Source of the DNA: Vanilla planifolia
Taxonomy: Eukaryota; Streptophyta; Magnoliopsida; Asparagales; Orchidaceae
Direction: 5' to 3'
Assembly: GCA_023846275.1 (NCBI GenBank)
Contig: CM043877.1
Coordinates: 11,949,107 to 12,013,106, forward strand
DNA: 64,000 bases
In this document: positions 27,301 to 42,300 of the stretch, one piece after another
How positions within the stretch are numbered: position 1 is the stretch's first letter
Layout: each line of letters opens with the position of its first letter
Translations under genes and position numbers: made by a program
Notes under the pieces: model-generated
Told to the model about the DNA's origin: nothing
The model's input: only the letters and a program-made list of their open reading frames with translations
The model's database searches: none

Positions 27301-30300
27301 TAGCAACAAACTCTTTAAGGACAAGCCACTTTCAGCACATAAGAAAAAGCATCAAGTGATGTCGTAGGACACTAGGCAAGGCTTCCCCAAAAGGAATGCT
27401 CCCAAGCCTCTCCCAACGTCGATATAGGAGTCGCTGTACAAAGCTATCAGCCAAGGTCTCACAACATGCCATTTCTAATTTGATGATACTCTATAATTGA
27501 AACTCGACCATGCAATCCACAAGGTCATCCATCCTCGGCAATGGATAGGAATCCTTTAGTCAAGTAAAGTTGAGGGGAATAAAGTAAAAAAAAAAAAAAC
27601 TAATACTTGTTATTGCTTCACTTTACATGGATGATATTTACCAACCATTCTATTGTACCTGACCAATGAGTCTTGTTTCAATAACTTTCTTTTAACTCTA
27701 TCTTACTTATTTCCTCGTTCAAGAGAGGGATTAATCTTTTCTTCTTCCAAACTGGAACTGATCAATTCTTCACATTGTGATAGTGCTCAATCACATCTCA
27801 ATGCATTCCAAGCATATCGATTGGAAACCAAGCAAAGATTTCTATATCTTCTGCCAAACAGCTGGGTGCAAACCCACCCACTTTCATTATAATCAGTACA
27901 AGTCGTTTGCAATTTAAAAGATCGTCAAGTTTGATGGAAATAGCGATTTGTTCATCATCAATACTCATGATCCATGGGCTTTCATTATAACTAGTAGAAG
28001 TCATTTACAACTCTAAAAGGATCACCAAGTTTGAAGAAAACAGTGATATGTTCATCATTACTACTCGCTCTCTTGATCAACAGGGGATGAGATACTCTTC
28101 TTTGGCATTCTACCTCAGGCCACCAGTACCTGGTTTTATGACATATGGCATTGGATTGGTTGAGAAAGATAAACCAATTGACGCTAATCTATTTAAAGAA
28201 ATGACACCCATAGCTTTAGTATAAAGAAGGTAGATCGAACATTTCAATTAGCATATGCATCTTGTGCTCCACATCAAGCAAATCCTAAAGAGTTCAATTA
28301 AATATCCAATCTATAGCAAACAAAATAGCAGAATCAACAAGCATAATAATTAAGAAAAATAACCAGCTGATTTCCCATGTTATATACACAAGTAAATGAA
28401 GAACTGCAAAGAATTGTGACTAATTAAACAGTCATTTAAGTCAAAATTTTGCGAAGTGCATAGTGATACCATCAGATGATATAGAAGAATCGATTCTTTT
28501 CCGGAGTCCTTTTTTCCTTGATTTTGAAGATAAACTTGTTTGTTTGCCATCAAGTTTATGAAAATCGCTTTTGGAATCTGTTGTTAGCAAAGCTTCAGAT
28601 TGGACCAGCCCTGAGCTTCTCTCGAAAATAAGGCGACGAAAAATCATATTTTCTGATGATCTATTGTCAGGACTTTTGCCATCAGCATTATCATATATAA
28701 CATCTTCCACGATTATAAGCCCTGTTGTCTTGGACGTGGCCTGCATGTATCAAATGCTTTAATAATCAACTAGAATAATGATAAATACATTAAAAATCTA
28801 TAGTGAAATAATGTAAAAGGAGATTGCTTCACAAGTTAATTGTAAACATTTCAACTTTAAAGTCAATCAAAAACACAAGTGTGATCCTCACTACCAAACA
28901 ATCAAAAAATTAAGACAGCTGCTTATCCATTTCAATTTAAATAAAAGAAAAGAAATTTAATATAGATCTCGTCCAATGCATGTAACAATGATGCTAAAAT
29001 TTTCCTTCAACATTGACTAAGATTGATGAGTGCGTATGCATCCTTTTATAGGAGACATTCTACACGAAGAACCACTTAAAGACTATGTCCGAGGTATCCC
29101 AGACTGATTAATGAAAATGTTGATCTGAAGTTAAGCTAATCTGGAAAACATATGCCCAGGAAAACAAAATAATCCACATCGCCCACCAAAAAAACAAGGG
29201 CAATGGCAAATAGAGATAGAGGCAAGATAATGGAAATAACTAGAAGTAGGAATCAGAGAGTGAAAGCAGGAATCAGAGCAACCAAATATTAGATAATATG
29301 TAATGATCAATAACTATATAGGCCATGGAAAGTCACAGGTTAAGGAAAATTGAGAGAAAACAGAAACCTGGTGGACAATCTTCCTCTGCGCAATGCCATC
29401 ACTTGCCATCATAAACCTAAGAATAACAAAACAAAAGTAAAAACCACAGAATTTTGAATACAATGTGCAAATTTTACAATTAAAAAGGGCATAATGCAAT
29501 CAACAAAGCAATATGGATATCACAGCGTGAAACATAGTTCCATCTGTCAAACAACCACTATTCTACATAAAAAAATTTCAAAAAAGAAAAAACAGTAACT
29601 AAATGAATGTTATAAATTTTAAGGAGTTTCAATAGCTTGGTACTTCAAAAAGAAACTAAATGTTGTTATAATCATTTATTAATTATAAAGAAACATACTG
29701 TGCAAGAGAAAAGCAAAATTACCCGACATTCAGATTGCAAAAGGAAAAGAAGGTGATTTCCCCTCCTCCCCCCTCTAAACCCATTTTCACATCATTCCAC
29801 CTTCCCTGCCTTCACATCTCTCTTAAATGCTAGCCAGAAGAATAAAAGATATCCCTTCTAACCTTTCTTTTTTCTTCTCCCCATTCTTCTTAAAATTTTA
29901 AACCCTACAAGACCAGACATAACATCCCCCGTTCGTGCAAGTTTCCAGAAAGCATCATATTTAATGGTTCCATTTGGGGAAGCTGATGGGTCATTGATTT
30001 ACTCATTCTCTGAAAATATGCACTCTCACTTTCTTCCCTCTTTCATTCTCCTTCTCTCCACTTCCACTTTCTTCCTATCTGCTGTAATATTTTTCCCACC
30101 ATAAGCATCATTCTTCTTTTGATATATAACAGGCTATTTATCTGTTTTAATTCAGGCTTTTTCTTGAAACCATTAACTCTAAAAGATATTCATTTATTTT
30201 GTTAAACCTTCAGCTACAAGAAAACAATCCCTCCCTTTCTTCATTTATTTGTTTTCTTGAAGGACCTACACCTAACCAAGTTTATGTTTAATACAACATA

Positions 30301-33300
30301 AAATAAGTTTTACCTATAGAGTGGAAACAACTGAAATGTCAAACTCAACTTATTCTGTAAATATCATACCTAGGTTGCATATGATGAAAATTTTGCCAAA
30401 CACAACACATTAAATTCAAATATCTAAATTAATGTACACATCAACCTTAAATTGCTGTGAGTTATATACTATTAGGACAACATCATTAATCCCATTATGT
30501 CAGATTCATATTTTATATTCACAAACATAGGATGCATGCCATATTTAATAGTTTAAATTAAAAAGACATGTAACAAGAATAATGAATGCACAAGTTTAAG
30601 TACAAAGTGCATACGGTATTTCATATTCAGAGTCATCCTTGGTAGGTGCCAAACTTTTGACAAGTGGAGACAGATCTTTCTGAAATACAAATTAAAAAAA
30701 AACAATAAAAAGATAGAAAACATAAAATAGGACTAGATAATGAATTACAATGCAAGTAGGGTAAACAAAGGAAGTCACCTGTATAGCCTCTATTTTGACA
30801 TGGCTGTGACTAGAGTCAAGGAAAACCTATTATATATTGAAGAAGACTGTCAATTACAAGGCATGCAATACAAAAATTTAACAATAATAAAAACAAGCAG
30901 CTTGATGCAATGCCCTCACGTCTCACATGTTTCAAAAAAAAAAAACCAAACAATAATCAGCAACGCATGCTTTTTCTTTGGAATTACCATGACAAGACGA
31001 GCTGCTTTTGAAGTTTCAACTATTTGCCACTGTCCTTCCTCTGAAGCAAACAACCACTCATGAGCACGAATCTGAGATCCAAAACTGCCCTTAGCTTCAA
31101 GTGAAATCAACATAATTATCAAAAAGCCATACAACCATCTTATTTTTTAAGTAATTCCTTGAAAGAAATTTTTACATTCTTCATCATGACAGAGCATAAA
31201 TATTAAAATTTAAGTGCAAATATACAAAATATGTAATCTGCTAACTACAGAAGGAAAGAACTCGTAACAAAATTCTTCTTTATGTTGCTTAGTTTAAAAT
31301 ATCTTGCAATCCTAAAAAAGGGTTCCAAAATAATATTTCTTCTTCATTTGGTTGTGATTGGTATCCAGCCAATATGCTTTAGGTTTTCCGTACAAAACAT
31401 TGTGCCGAGCCATCTTCCAAATAAGTGAAAAGTGAACTTACAAAACTTATTAGAACATCGAACATTAAAATAAAAACCAAACCCATTTGAAGGCAAAAAA
31501 AGACTACTGCATCCTATTCAAATTCAATACAAACTGTAGCAAAAGAAGAGAACCAAAATGCAGAACTCGTAGGCCAACACCTTCGTTTGCTACATTTTAA
31601 TGTGATTTCTAGTTATGGGTGCAACAAAAGGAGACTTGCTCACACTGAACGAGTTCAAATAGACCTCAGAAAATAGGGCAGAAAGAAAGGTTGGAAGAAA
31701 CTTTTTACATGAAAAAACAGAAAAAACCACTAGTGCAGTATTGAATGATCCACTATCAATGGATATTACAACTTCGACATCTAAGGCTTAGGTAAAAGGG
31801 AAACAACAGATGAACTTGCTGGTTTCCCTGACTTCAACATCAAACAGGATCTCTTTTTACCCAAGCAACAACAGTGAGAATCACTACGGGACTTTGACAA
31901 CTGCTTCAATTCCATTTTCCTCAAGATTGAAAACTGCAGCCATGATGTTGCAAGATCTACTTTTCAGAAGGATCATCCTAGGTTAAAATTCAAGGCAAAC
32001 CTTGCACAAAAACACCCAATAGCAAATATAAAGGATACAATGCAACAGCACGTTCAAAGAGAGGAAGCCAATAGACCATACTAAGAGTGGGAGAAGCGCA
32101 ATTATGATACAGACCATAAGCATCCAAGGAAGTTTATTTCAGGGGAAGTCCTCATATATAAGTGTCCATAAGTCAAGGTGGCCACAGTAGAATGTGTGAA
32201 TTAGCTTGAAATGATGCAGTTAGGGAAAACAAGTGAGATTATGGTTCCAAAAGAGAGCAACAATTGCGTCCATTTCCACCACTGAGTGCGAAGCCATTGG
32301 CCTCCAAAGAGCCAACAAAATACTGTCTGGTTCATGTTACTCGCAAACATGAGACCATTGAGTCCTATGATCTGTGAATTCTAGTTCAAAAGCGTGCAGA
32401 CGAAAGCTATTAAAGAACTTTTACCCCCAACTGTAAGAGTAGGAAGAATTATTGGAAACAAAATCAACCACCCTATTAAAGGCTGGCCAACCAAATGCAC
32501 CACCAAAGCCATGTATTGTCCCCTTCCGAATAGTAATAACACAAGAAAAATCAACAAGGGCACCAGCATCCACCTAACCAACAGCAATAACGATAAGATG
32601 ATGGAGAAGTGAACATTCTGAAAAAAAATTTGAAGATTCTTGAGGAATTTTCCAATGCATCATGATACTCTTTGCTTCTATAAGTTTGCTTATCCATTTT
32701 TAGTAAAATCACTAACAATCCACTAAACTCATCCCAATGACCTTTGATAGTGAGGACCATCCAAGGGGAGTCATACAAAGAGTTCATGGTCATCAAAACC
32801 AGCATTGCCAACTCTAAGTTCATCATGACCTTATCAAGCCAAGGAGCGTTATATATATAATCATAGGAACAAGGTTCGAATGGGTATGGGTGCATATACA
32901 ATTATAACAAGAGAAAGGAACTTCACTTCTCTGCAGAAAGACCAAACCAGAAAGAATTGTAACCCCATTGATCACCCTGGGAAGAGAAATAAACCATGCA
33001 CTCGTGGATTGACCATCATTCAATCGTTTCCAAGCTAAAGTGTCAACAGCTCATGTCTACTGCAAGCTTTCATCAGTCAATCGAGTAATAGCTATAAATG
33101 GAAAAATAAAGACGTTTAGAAAATGTAATTTGAATATCTTAAGCACAACAACTCAATTTAGAGGAAATAAGAAGGCGAAAAGAAATCGTATGCCATAGAC
33201 TACCTATCAAAAAAGTTCCCACTCCTAAAACAATTCTAAAGAGTACAATGATTATAAGTTCCAATCTAAATGAACATGAAAGGGCAATAATGATAGCCTT

Positions 33301-36300
33301 ATTTACTTAAAATATGGATAATTTTACTGGGGCCCCTTCTAATATGCCAGGAATTAAATAAAAATTAGCACAACATCGACAAAGAATGGCATACGGAACT
33401 CATTCAATCAAGAAGAAAAAGAGCAACTTTCGTAAAGAGCATCAAGTGGCAATCAAGGATAAAATAGTCAAATTACTTGGTATAGGTTCATTCACAAAGC
33501 GCAATCTTTGTTGGCTAATGTACATTGTTTTGCCAACAAAGAGTAATCAAAAATAGAGAATTTGCATGCATTTAGCATACCTTAGTTGGGTATGATCAAG
33601 AGACTATCACCCTCTGCCCTATGTCAAAGACCCTGCAGATGCAAGTATTGGACATTCAATTATGAGTTTAATGAATGTCTTCTCCAAGTATATTCAAAAT
33701 CATGTATAATTGAATGTCTTCTCCAAGTATATTCAAAATCATGTCACACAGAGTGATGAAGAGAAGACCACTTTTATCATAGATTAAAAAAATTTGTTGT
33801 CAAACAAGGCCATGTCGAGTCAAAGAATGCTGAAGACATGGCAAAAAATGAGTGATATAGTATTTCATCTTTAAAGAGGTCAATATGTGGAAGCAATGTC
33901 AATGACGTTATAACATAAAGGAACATTACAATGATCTATAAATAACATTTAATATGCTATAGAAGTATAATACGAAATTAAACCTCCTAAAAATGCAGCT
34001 TTGAAGCATTGCCAAGCAAGTTTTACAGTATTTTGTGTATAATAAAGAATTTTATCCGATAAGATTAAGCTATTATGGAAATGCCACAGTTTCATGCCCT
34101 TAAAAATATTCATAATTTAACAAGCCAAGTTAAAGTTGCCTTGTCTTAAGATCGACTGAGAAACAGTAACCATTCTTTCAAGTACTTAGAAACAAGAAGA
34201 AATGGAAATGGATGGAGAAGTGCATTAAGCCACTTTCAATAGTTGAAAATTCAACTAACTAGTTCCACAATCTCAAGCAATCCTAAAGAAAGAGCACTCC
34301 TCTTCATTTATTAGAGTGCAAAAGGCAACACAGTTAGAGCAATATTGGCTTGATAAGAGTGTAGAGTTCAAAAGTTAGTTGATTGCATAGGTATTTTTCT
34401 AAGAGGGTTGGTAACACAAAGATTACAATTATATTTTCAAGCTCATGCCATTAAGGCTGTGACAAATTAGCCTCTTCAAAAGGCATTAGGAGCACCAGAA
34501 ATGTTGAAAAGACTCTGAAAGTGCATAACAAATTAAATGACTAAGAGATTAAATTCCTCCCTCTCATTGCTATTCAAGCATAAGCCTCAGAAGATTTTAT
34601 TACAGAGCTAGCCACCTTTAAGTAGCCGCACCAACAAAAAGAGCCTTTCTAAAAAGTATTTGTTCATAGAACATCTTAAGAAGAGCATGTACGAGTTAGA
34701 ATAGTGGAGAAAAAGCTGACCCATATAATCCTTAAGCACTGGGTAAGATTTAAGACTTCTCTATCTAATAACTAATCAAAACATGAAGCACTAATTATTG
34801 GTTTACATTATGCTCTAGACATGGGTGATAACCATGCCCAACTTTCAATGTTTAACATCATGAACGAGTCCAGAACAATGGATACAAAAAATTATGCTAT
34901 TGACAACACTCTTTTAGATATTAATGGAGTCCAAGTTTATTTAGACTTCTCCTTGAAAGCGTTAAAACAATATTACCAAACCAAATGATATCCCCATATC
35001 ATCACAAATCCAGTAAGCATCACACATAAATGCTGGGAGCATGATGGATGATACAACAATTAGACAACTAATAGTGCTTCCTTAAAGAAAATGATTGTAT
35101 GCCGAGTTAGACATCATCAAAAAGGGTCACATACATCATAGAGCCTTCTTTGGTCCTATGCATCAGTAGAAAAGTGATATTACCATCAAGCCAAGTGACT
35201 TCCCCAAGGAAGCCAACAACTACACATGTCATCAAACAGTAAGTTTGATGTTCATCCTCTCAAAGCACACAAAATAATAGCACATCTACAAAATCACCAA
35301 TTTCCACGAGAAACCATAATACTTCCAAATTGGCTATTCTCATAGGGTCGAAGATGAAGCCTTCATATAAGTTCCCAAGAAGAAAATCGATTACATCATA
35401 AGTAATTGAAATCTTAAAAAGAGGGCTACGAAATTTCTAATAAACAAAAGAATGCTACAATTGCTTCAATGATGCTTTAGTTATCAAAACAACATCAATG
35501 ATATGACCCTTCTAGGTCATAGTTAAGGGAGGCTGAAGGGTAAGTTTTTCCTCACCCGGTGGCACGAGGTGTTCAAATTCATGCTTCTTGTACTCTGAAA
35601 CTCATTCTCCTACAGAAGTTAGTTGATCAAGGCCTTCAACGAAAACCCTTGGTGTTGTGGACACCATCTAGGTGATACTTGCAAAACATGCTTCAATCAT
35701 GACTTTTGGCTTCAACATTAAAGGATTGAGGAGAAAGGTTGAACCTTCTCTTTTTACTGCCACCAAGATTTCCTCTAACAGCAATGCACAAGAAAGGATA
35801 AAAATCTAAGTCTTGCTGGATGCCCACCAAACTACTAACACCTCTTATGAATGTATTGTAAATGAGGTCATTTGTAGCTACATTGCTCTATCTCCTCAAA
35901 GTGATGTGTCTTCTTCTTCAATATCATAACTTTCTTAAATTCATTCTCATAAGTCATGTTCCATAAATATAACCTCAAAAATTCAACACAATAACCACAA
36001 CGTACAAGAAAAAAAGATATGATTAAATCATCAAAGCAGAAAACCCTTATCAGAAGCCAACATAACGACTTTCAGAATTGTCAATTAGGTTCTTTTAGCT
36101 TGTTTAGAGAATGTTTTGGGAACTTTTGGATACTATCCTCCTGGTCAATAAAGACTAAGTGTTGGGGAAGCTTCTTAAGTTGCCATCAACCAACAAACTT
36201 GGAAATCAAGGCTCTCCCAAGGGCATTGAATCTAATGATGGTGGTACAAGGAAGGCTCCAAAACTACTCCAAGAAAATCCCTACAAGATAGTGGTAATAG

Positions 36301-39300
36301 GAACTATCGAAGGCACTAACGAAACAAGAACTATTACTATTTCAACATCCAATATATTTCCCAAAAGTTGAAAACTAAGAGATCAAGGTTTTGTGAAATT
36401 TTCTAGGATATTAATTGGTAAAAGTATTGGAGTTGATTGAATGTATTTTCTGAAATATCCCAATCCTTTTTTGCATGACCCGCATAAACATATGCCACTG
36501 ATATGGGTAAAGCTTATCTATAACAAAAAAGTGCCCATTATTGTCAAACTAAAATAATCTTGAATAGCAACATCAATCATCATAAAGAACTTCATTTTCT
36601 AAGTGCACATTCTAATCCAATCGATGTAAGTCCCAAGGAAGCTTCTTAATACAAGCCTGTAATAAAGTGCATTTTTGTCAACTAAATTAAAAATTTGGAT
36701 AAATAAGTCTGTCAAACACTCAAAGGTGGATGACTAAGTCCTCAAATAATAGAATAATGTATTGAATGATTGCTTTATCTTTATAGGACCCACCAAAGGA
36801 TGTCGTCAAAGAACAATGAGATAGGGAGCAAGTGAGAGGGGGATGCAAAAAGGTAGTGCACAAAGTGGAGTGTTGATTTCACTTCTGTTTCCTAGAATTT
36901 ATAGGGAGTAGAGAAAGAGGTTTGACTTTTAAATTTGGACAGCGAATGAAGACATCTAATTCTCGCAACCTTTCCCAGAGCTTAGGCTTCTTGACTCAGA
37001 AGAGTGGTGGCTTGAACTAAAGCCTAGAAAATCATCAAGGTTAAGTTCTAGGAAGGCTCTGCTTGAGTAATGTGTTTATAGAAGGAGCCAAGGTAGTAAT
37101 TTGCAAAGCCTAGAAACACTTTGCAATCATATTAAGGATAGACCCAAGAACCATTTGTCATTATTAAAAAAGAAGCTAGCCACAATAACAAATGAAATAT
37201 GAATAATAAACTAAGCTTCAAAAGGTGTTGATGACTCATGATACAGGTGACTCAAACTAATAACATAAAGAAGATAATATTAAAATCATGATACACATTA
37301 TCAAAATACATATATTAAGAAAATGATGTCATATAGTCATGCTTATGTCTATGTATCATTTAATAATAAATACTAGTAACTTAATTACATCATAATTATA
37401 TTATTTCACCCACCTAGTTTCTATGGAATTGCTCATGATCCAATCTATCTTTCACATTGGTTTCCTATACAAAAATTGTGTCAGATTCTATAACAACATA
37501 GTTAATTAACCATTCACAATAAGCTCCCAATTTAATTATTAATAAGCCCCTCATTCACACTAACTCATGTAAGCTCATTTTGCAAAACAACACTTCCAAC
37601 TCAATTTGAATAATCAACATAACTAGCTTACAAACAAAATAAGCTTTGCAATCAGACAGCAAATTTACACCAAACAATTGGTAATCTCAAAACATCACAA
37701 TATAAAAGCAGACCTTTTTATTCATTTGCATTTCTACAGCTGTTGGGCTCGATTCCTAAGCTTTTCCCACGAATTCAAAATACCTGCTTGTTGCAGAAAT
37801 TTGTTCTTTACCATCCTCCTCAAGCCTTAAATTTTCTTTTCCTCCCACTAATAGCCAAAACATGAATGATGCAAGTAATTAGCACAAAATCCTTCCTAAA
37901 CAAAGCCAAAACACAAGCAAATGCTAAGGTTTTCCAAAAACCCTCCTTTCTAATGCACTCCAAAGGAGGAAGAAGATAAACCTACTACTCTGTCTACTTG
38001 AGTAAGGTAAAGAATCAAGAGATTAATAAGAAAATAAATATGAAATAATTATCAAGTATTTAACAACCCCTTTCACTACAAAAATTTGTAGAAAATCCAA
38101 ATAAACCACAATTGTGAGAAACCAAGCACAAATAGACTCATGTCAATGAATCCTATCGAAAAGTATGCTCATCTTTTAAATCAGAAATTTTGGACAATTT
38201 GGCATGCTTTATGAGTCAAAATCCAAAAGTTAATATTTTATTTCATTCCATAAAAATTCATAATTTAAGTTTAATTAATCAAAATACCAATATTACAATC
38301 TTAAATATATCAATATTGTGTTTATAATACTCTAAATTGAATAGAAACTCGAGCAATAACAACCTGAATATCAATAACTGAGACAATTAGCCCAAGTATT
38401 GATGATGGTAGCTTGGGATCATACAGAATATGGGCTCTATGATTGGAAAAGATTTTAAGGGAAACCAGGGGACAAATTATAAATAAAATATGAAAGTACA
38501 AGAACAAAGCATTCACATTAAAACTTTAAGACACTGTATTTGGCATATGTTTATTTACCTTACCATAACAATGCTTGTTATTTATTCTCACATAAATATC
38601 TTATGAACCCAACATGTAACATAACTCGAATGTGTATTGACTTCTATAGATATTTATGTAATTTTGTATGTTGAGCCTGCATTGAATGTCTCAACATTTT
38701 TTTGGCTTAAATTTTCAGGTAATTTGGATCCACATTACAGGACTCTAACGAAATAAAAAATAGAGATGGCACAACTAACATTATTAGGTTGAAATAAATG
38801 TGACAATCTAATTTCATTATGTCAAAATCTTGTTACCTTAAGTCATCTTATTCTGATCCAAACAAGTTTTATTCACAAAAAAGTCTTTAACATCTTAAGA
38901 CAATAAAATTACAAATAAAGCCCAAAATTTTTCTTCTGCAACTAATGTAGGACAATTAGTCCTTACACCCATAAAAGCATCGCACAAAAGTCATACCTTG
39001 TCTAATTATTACTCTCCTTGGGATATCATGCAATAATCACCCTGCACACTCTTTGCGTGTTCCAGAGTCACCAATTTCCTTTGATGCATCTTCAAACAAC
39101 ATTGTGACAAACTATTTGAGGTTTGTTCCCTCGTGTCACCCCATCTCAACCCAAGAAAGTTATGTTCTCAAAATGTACATCATCATCTCAAGACCATGGT
39201 ATCACATATAAAGTCTAAAATATTTTCTTTGTAATTGATGTAAGACAATTAAAACTTGCACCCTTAGAAATTTCATATAGAAGCTGCATCGTGTCAAGTG

Positions 39301-42300
39301 ATTCCTCTCCTTAGGATATTGCCTAGCAAGCAATCCCACAGAAGAAAGCTAAAGCATCATCAGAAACACAAGACAAATATTTTACATTGAAAGCATAATG
39401 AATAAGGAAAAATCATGAGGTTGATGCTAAACGATCAACTATCAATGAGATTACAATGTTGACATATCCAACAGGCCAACCTGAGCCTTTTACAACGGTG
39501 ATAAATGCTAGAAGCTTGTAGAAATAAGGGGGTTAGAAAGTGGTGGACACATTTCAATTGTAAACAAGCAAAGTTCTAGAGGAATATCGCTTCAATGTTG
39601 TATGGAATAGGGCAGAAGGGTAGCCAAGAGTAAGACGACATATTAAGGCAACCTCCAATTGTATGTGTAACCAAATTGATATTACATATCACCCCCCATA
39701 AGGGAGGTCTTCTCATACACTACATTTAGCACCAAGTTCCTCTAAAGTTTGGCAAAACACGAGGACATTGGCACAACAAGCCTGAATTGTGGGGCATGGC
39801 CCATAGTAACCATCAAGACAGTAATAAGTTGAGCGAAGCAATTTGACACTTCTTGATCATGGAATGTTAATGTGGTACCATAAAATTTCGTCCAATAAAA
39901 ATACGTTAAAATGGGGTACAATACTTTAAAAAGGTGTCACAACAAACCATCTTGACTTCATATTATTTCATAAGCAAAAGTAATCAATGGATATCCTAAA
40001 CTAACTCAATGCCTCAATGGAGGTCGGTGGGTATTTGATGACCCACAAGATCATAGGTACCTCTTGTGAACTATCATTACAACGACCCTAATTCACGATG
40101 TTCAAATATTATATGATTCAATTGTCCCATTAGCCATCTAAAGGCATAATGATATCTTAAAGTCATGGTATCACATAAAATTCAAGATCTTCTCTTCGTA
40201 TCAAATATGAGATCATTTATCACTACATTTTTGCAAATCTTGAAGAACCACACTTTATCCAATAATTTTCTCCTTGGGACAGCACCCAACAATCACTCAC
40301 CTTCTTTGAGTGTTATAGGCCCACTAACTTTTCCATGGTTCATTCTCAAACCATATTGGACTAGAGAAAAATGCTATGCTAATGCCACCTCTATAAGGAC
40401 CCATCAAGGCCACAACAAGGAAGCTTGTTGTTTTCCCAATTAATGTAGCATTTTCGTTAGTCTTCCAAATCCTATTCATGTTTGTGCTTCCCAGCTTCCT
40501 TGATTGTCCGAGTGATAATTTGCTTTGGGAACTTAGTTAGCTTGTAGCCTCTATTAAGCTAGTTTTGAGAAGCATTAGCAAGGGTCCCAAGCACAGTGAC
40601 AATGACGTGAACAATAACTTGACAAGAACAAGATGGTTTCATATAGTAATTGAGGTAGGTAATTTTATGTTTACTTTGTATGCCACGTGATGCATTGCAA
40701 TGAATTGAGGGTTATGCAAAAGTGTTCTAATAAAATTTGTAAGAGACATAAATTGTATAAAATGATTTTGCATGTTCTGTTAAATGAATTCCTAAAAATG
40801 GTATCATGATATGAGATATAATGACATGTCAATACATGCTCTATGATATGATTTGTAATTTATTAACTCTTGATTTTAAAGCATGTTTGTGATGCCATAC
40901 TCAATTATCATTATAATAATTATTAAAATTGATACACATATGTTAATATTGTTTAATATGAAAAAACATTCAAATGTTTTCATGATGAGTGGTAAAAAGA
41001 AATGTGAGAAAGGAAACATCATACATGGAACGGAACAAAATAAATGATATAACTTAGTTAATATGAAAGTTGAATAATTATGTTTGAGCATATCATGTAA
41101 ATGTTGACATATAAATGAAAAGTGAAAAACAGTAAATCATTACATATACAACATAGCACCACTAGCTTGAGTTATTTGATTGAATTATAATATATTAAGA
41201 CACGACAGCATCCAGTAATAATTTTTAGCGAACTATCCCGTGTGAGTTATGCCCCTGACATGGCCAAGGAGAAGACCTCAGTTACATTCCAAAATGTATT
41301 GCTAGAAAAATTTTTGTCTTATATGATGCAATATGATGGAGTACCTAGTGATACGACATCATTTAGGCATGATAACATAATCTTGGGCTACCACATGTGG
41401 GTGGTGACCCCGATATGATGTATAGTAGTGGATCGATTAACAGAGAATAAGCCATAATAAAATAGTATAAACAAAAATGTATTCATTCTTAGCAACATTT
41501 ACTTACCATATTTGTTTTATGCAATATGCTTTAGTATCTCAGAATGCTATAGCATAGTGTTTAACATAATTTATTTGAAATTGTGTGCTACATATTAAAT
41601 CAATGTTGGATTAACTATAGAGCCAAAGTTTGGCTCACCCTAATGTTTTGAGATGTAACGCAATCACCAACGGCTAGAACTAAAGGGTGCGAAAAGAGGT
41701 TTCACTATTAGAGATGGTGCCCACTTACAAATAGTTTTATTATTTTATAATCTCACTTATATTGAGGTAATTATGAACTTAAATATGTGTAACTTTATAA
41801 TATTATTTTATTTTTGTATGGTAGTACTTGTTTTTATAAAAAATGTGTTAATTTGCTTCAATAAAGATAAAGAAAAAAACCCAATAAAACCAAATCAATT
41901 GTGGGAACTTTTAGCTAGATGGGTCCTCACAATAATCAAGCCTTCTCAAGTCAAATTCAACATGCATAGACTTGATGGAAACATGAACCCTCATTATTTT
42001 AACCAAATAAAGAAAATGGAAAAAGCATGCTTCATCAACCACAAGCGTTGTCTATTATAAAGTACACCCAAAAAATTGTCATAAAAAACTAATATCATAA
42101 ACTGTCCTCAACACTAAAACAATGGCTACCAACATCGTAAAAAGAGTAATTGAACAAAATTCAACACTTCAACCATAATTATGCTTGACAATTGAATTGA
42201 ATATACCTAAAATGTCCAAACATGATTTGAGATTTTTTCCAACCACGTAAAACCAATTAAAGATATATTTAAAAAGTAATTAAAACATTTTCATAATTTT

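Larger units (their letters stand above)
25868..28469 (-). other. METTL13-like intron 10 (2.6 kb), transposon-bearing
   Basis: Intron between the exon ending DSSISSD and the exon starting [17 protein letters not shown]. It contains the two oppositely oriented Ty3/gypsy remnants and the duplicated 98-bp unit listed separately, plus a (GA)n tract. Outside these, the sequence is AT-rich without coding signal. Confidence 0.85.

Noticed and set aside
32381..33023. Overlapping minus-strand open frames in intron 5, considered as LINE RNase H
   Set aside because: Only vague resemblance; no conserved motif as clear as in the 45.9-47.3 kb LINE remnant.
36019..36371. Plus-strand open frames of 70-90 codons downstream of the gypsy remnant
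   Set aside because: They might be further transposon sequence, but no integrase or other motif could be recognised.
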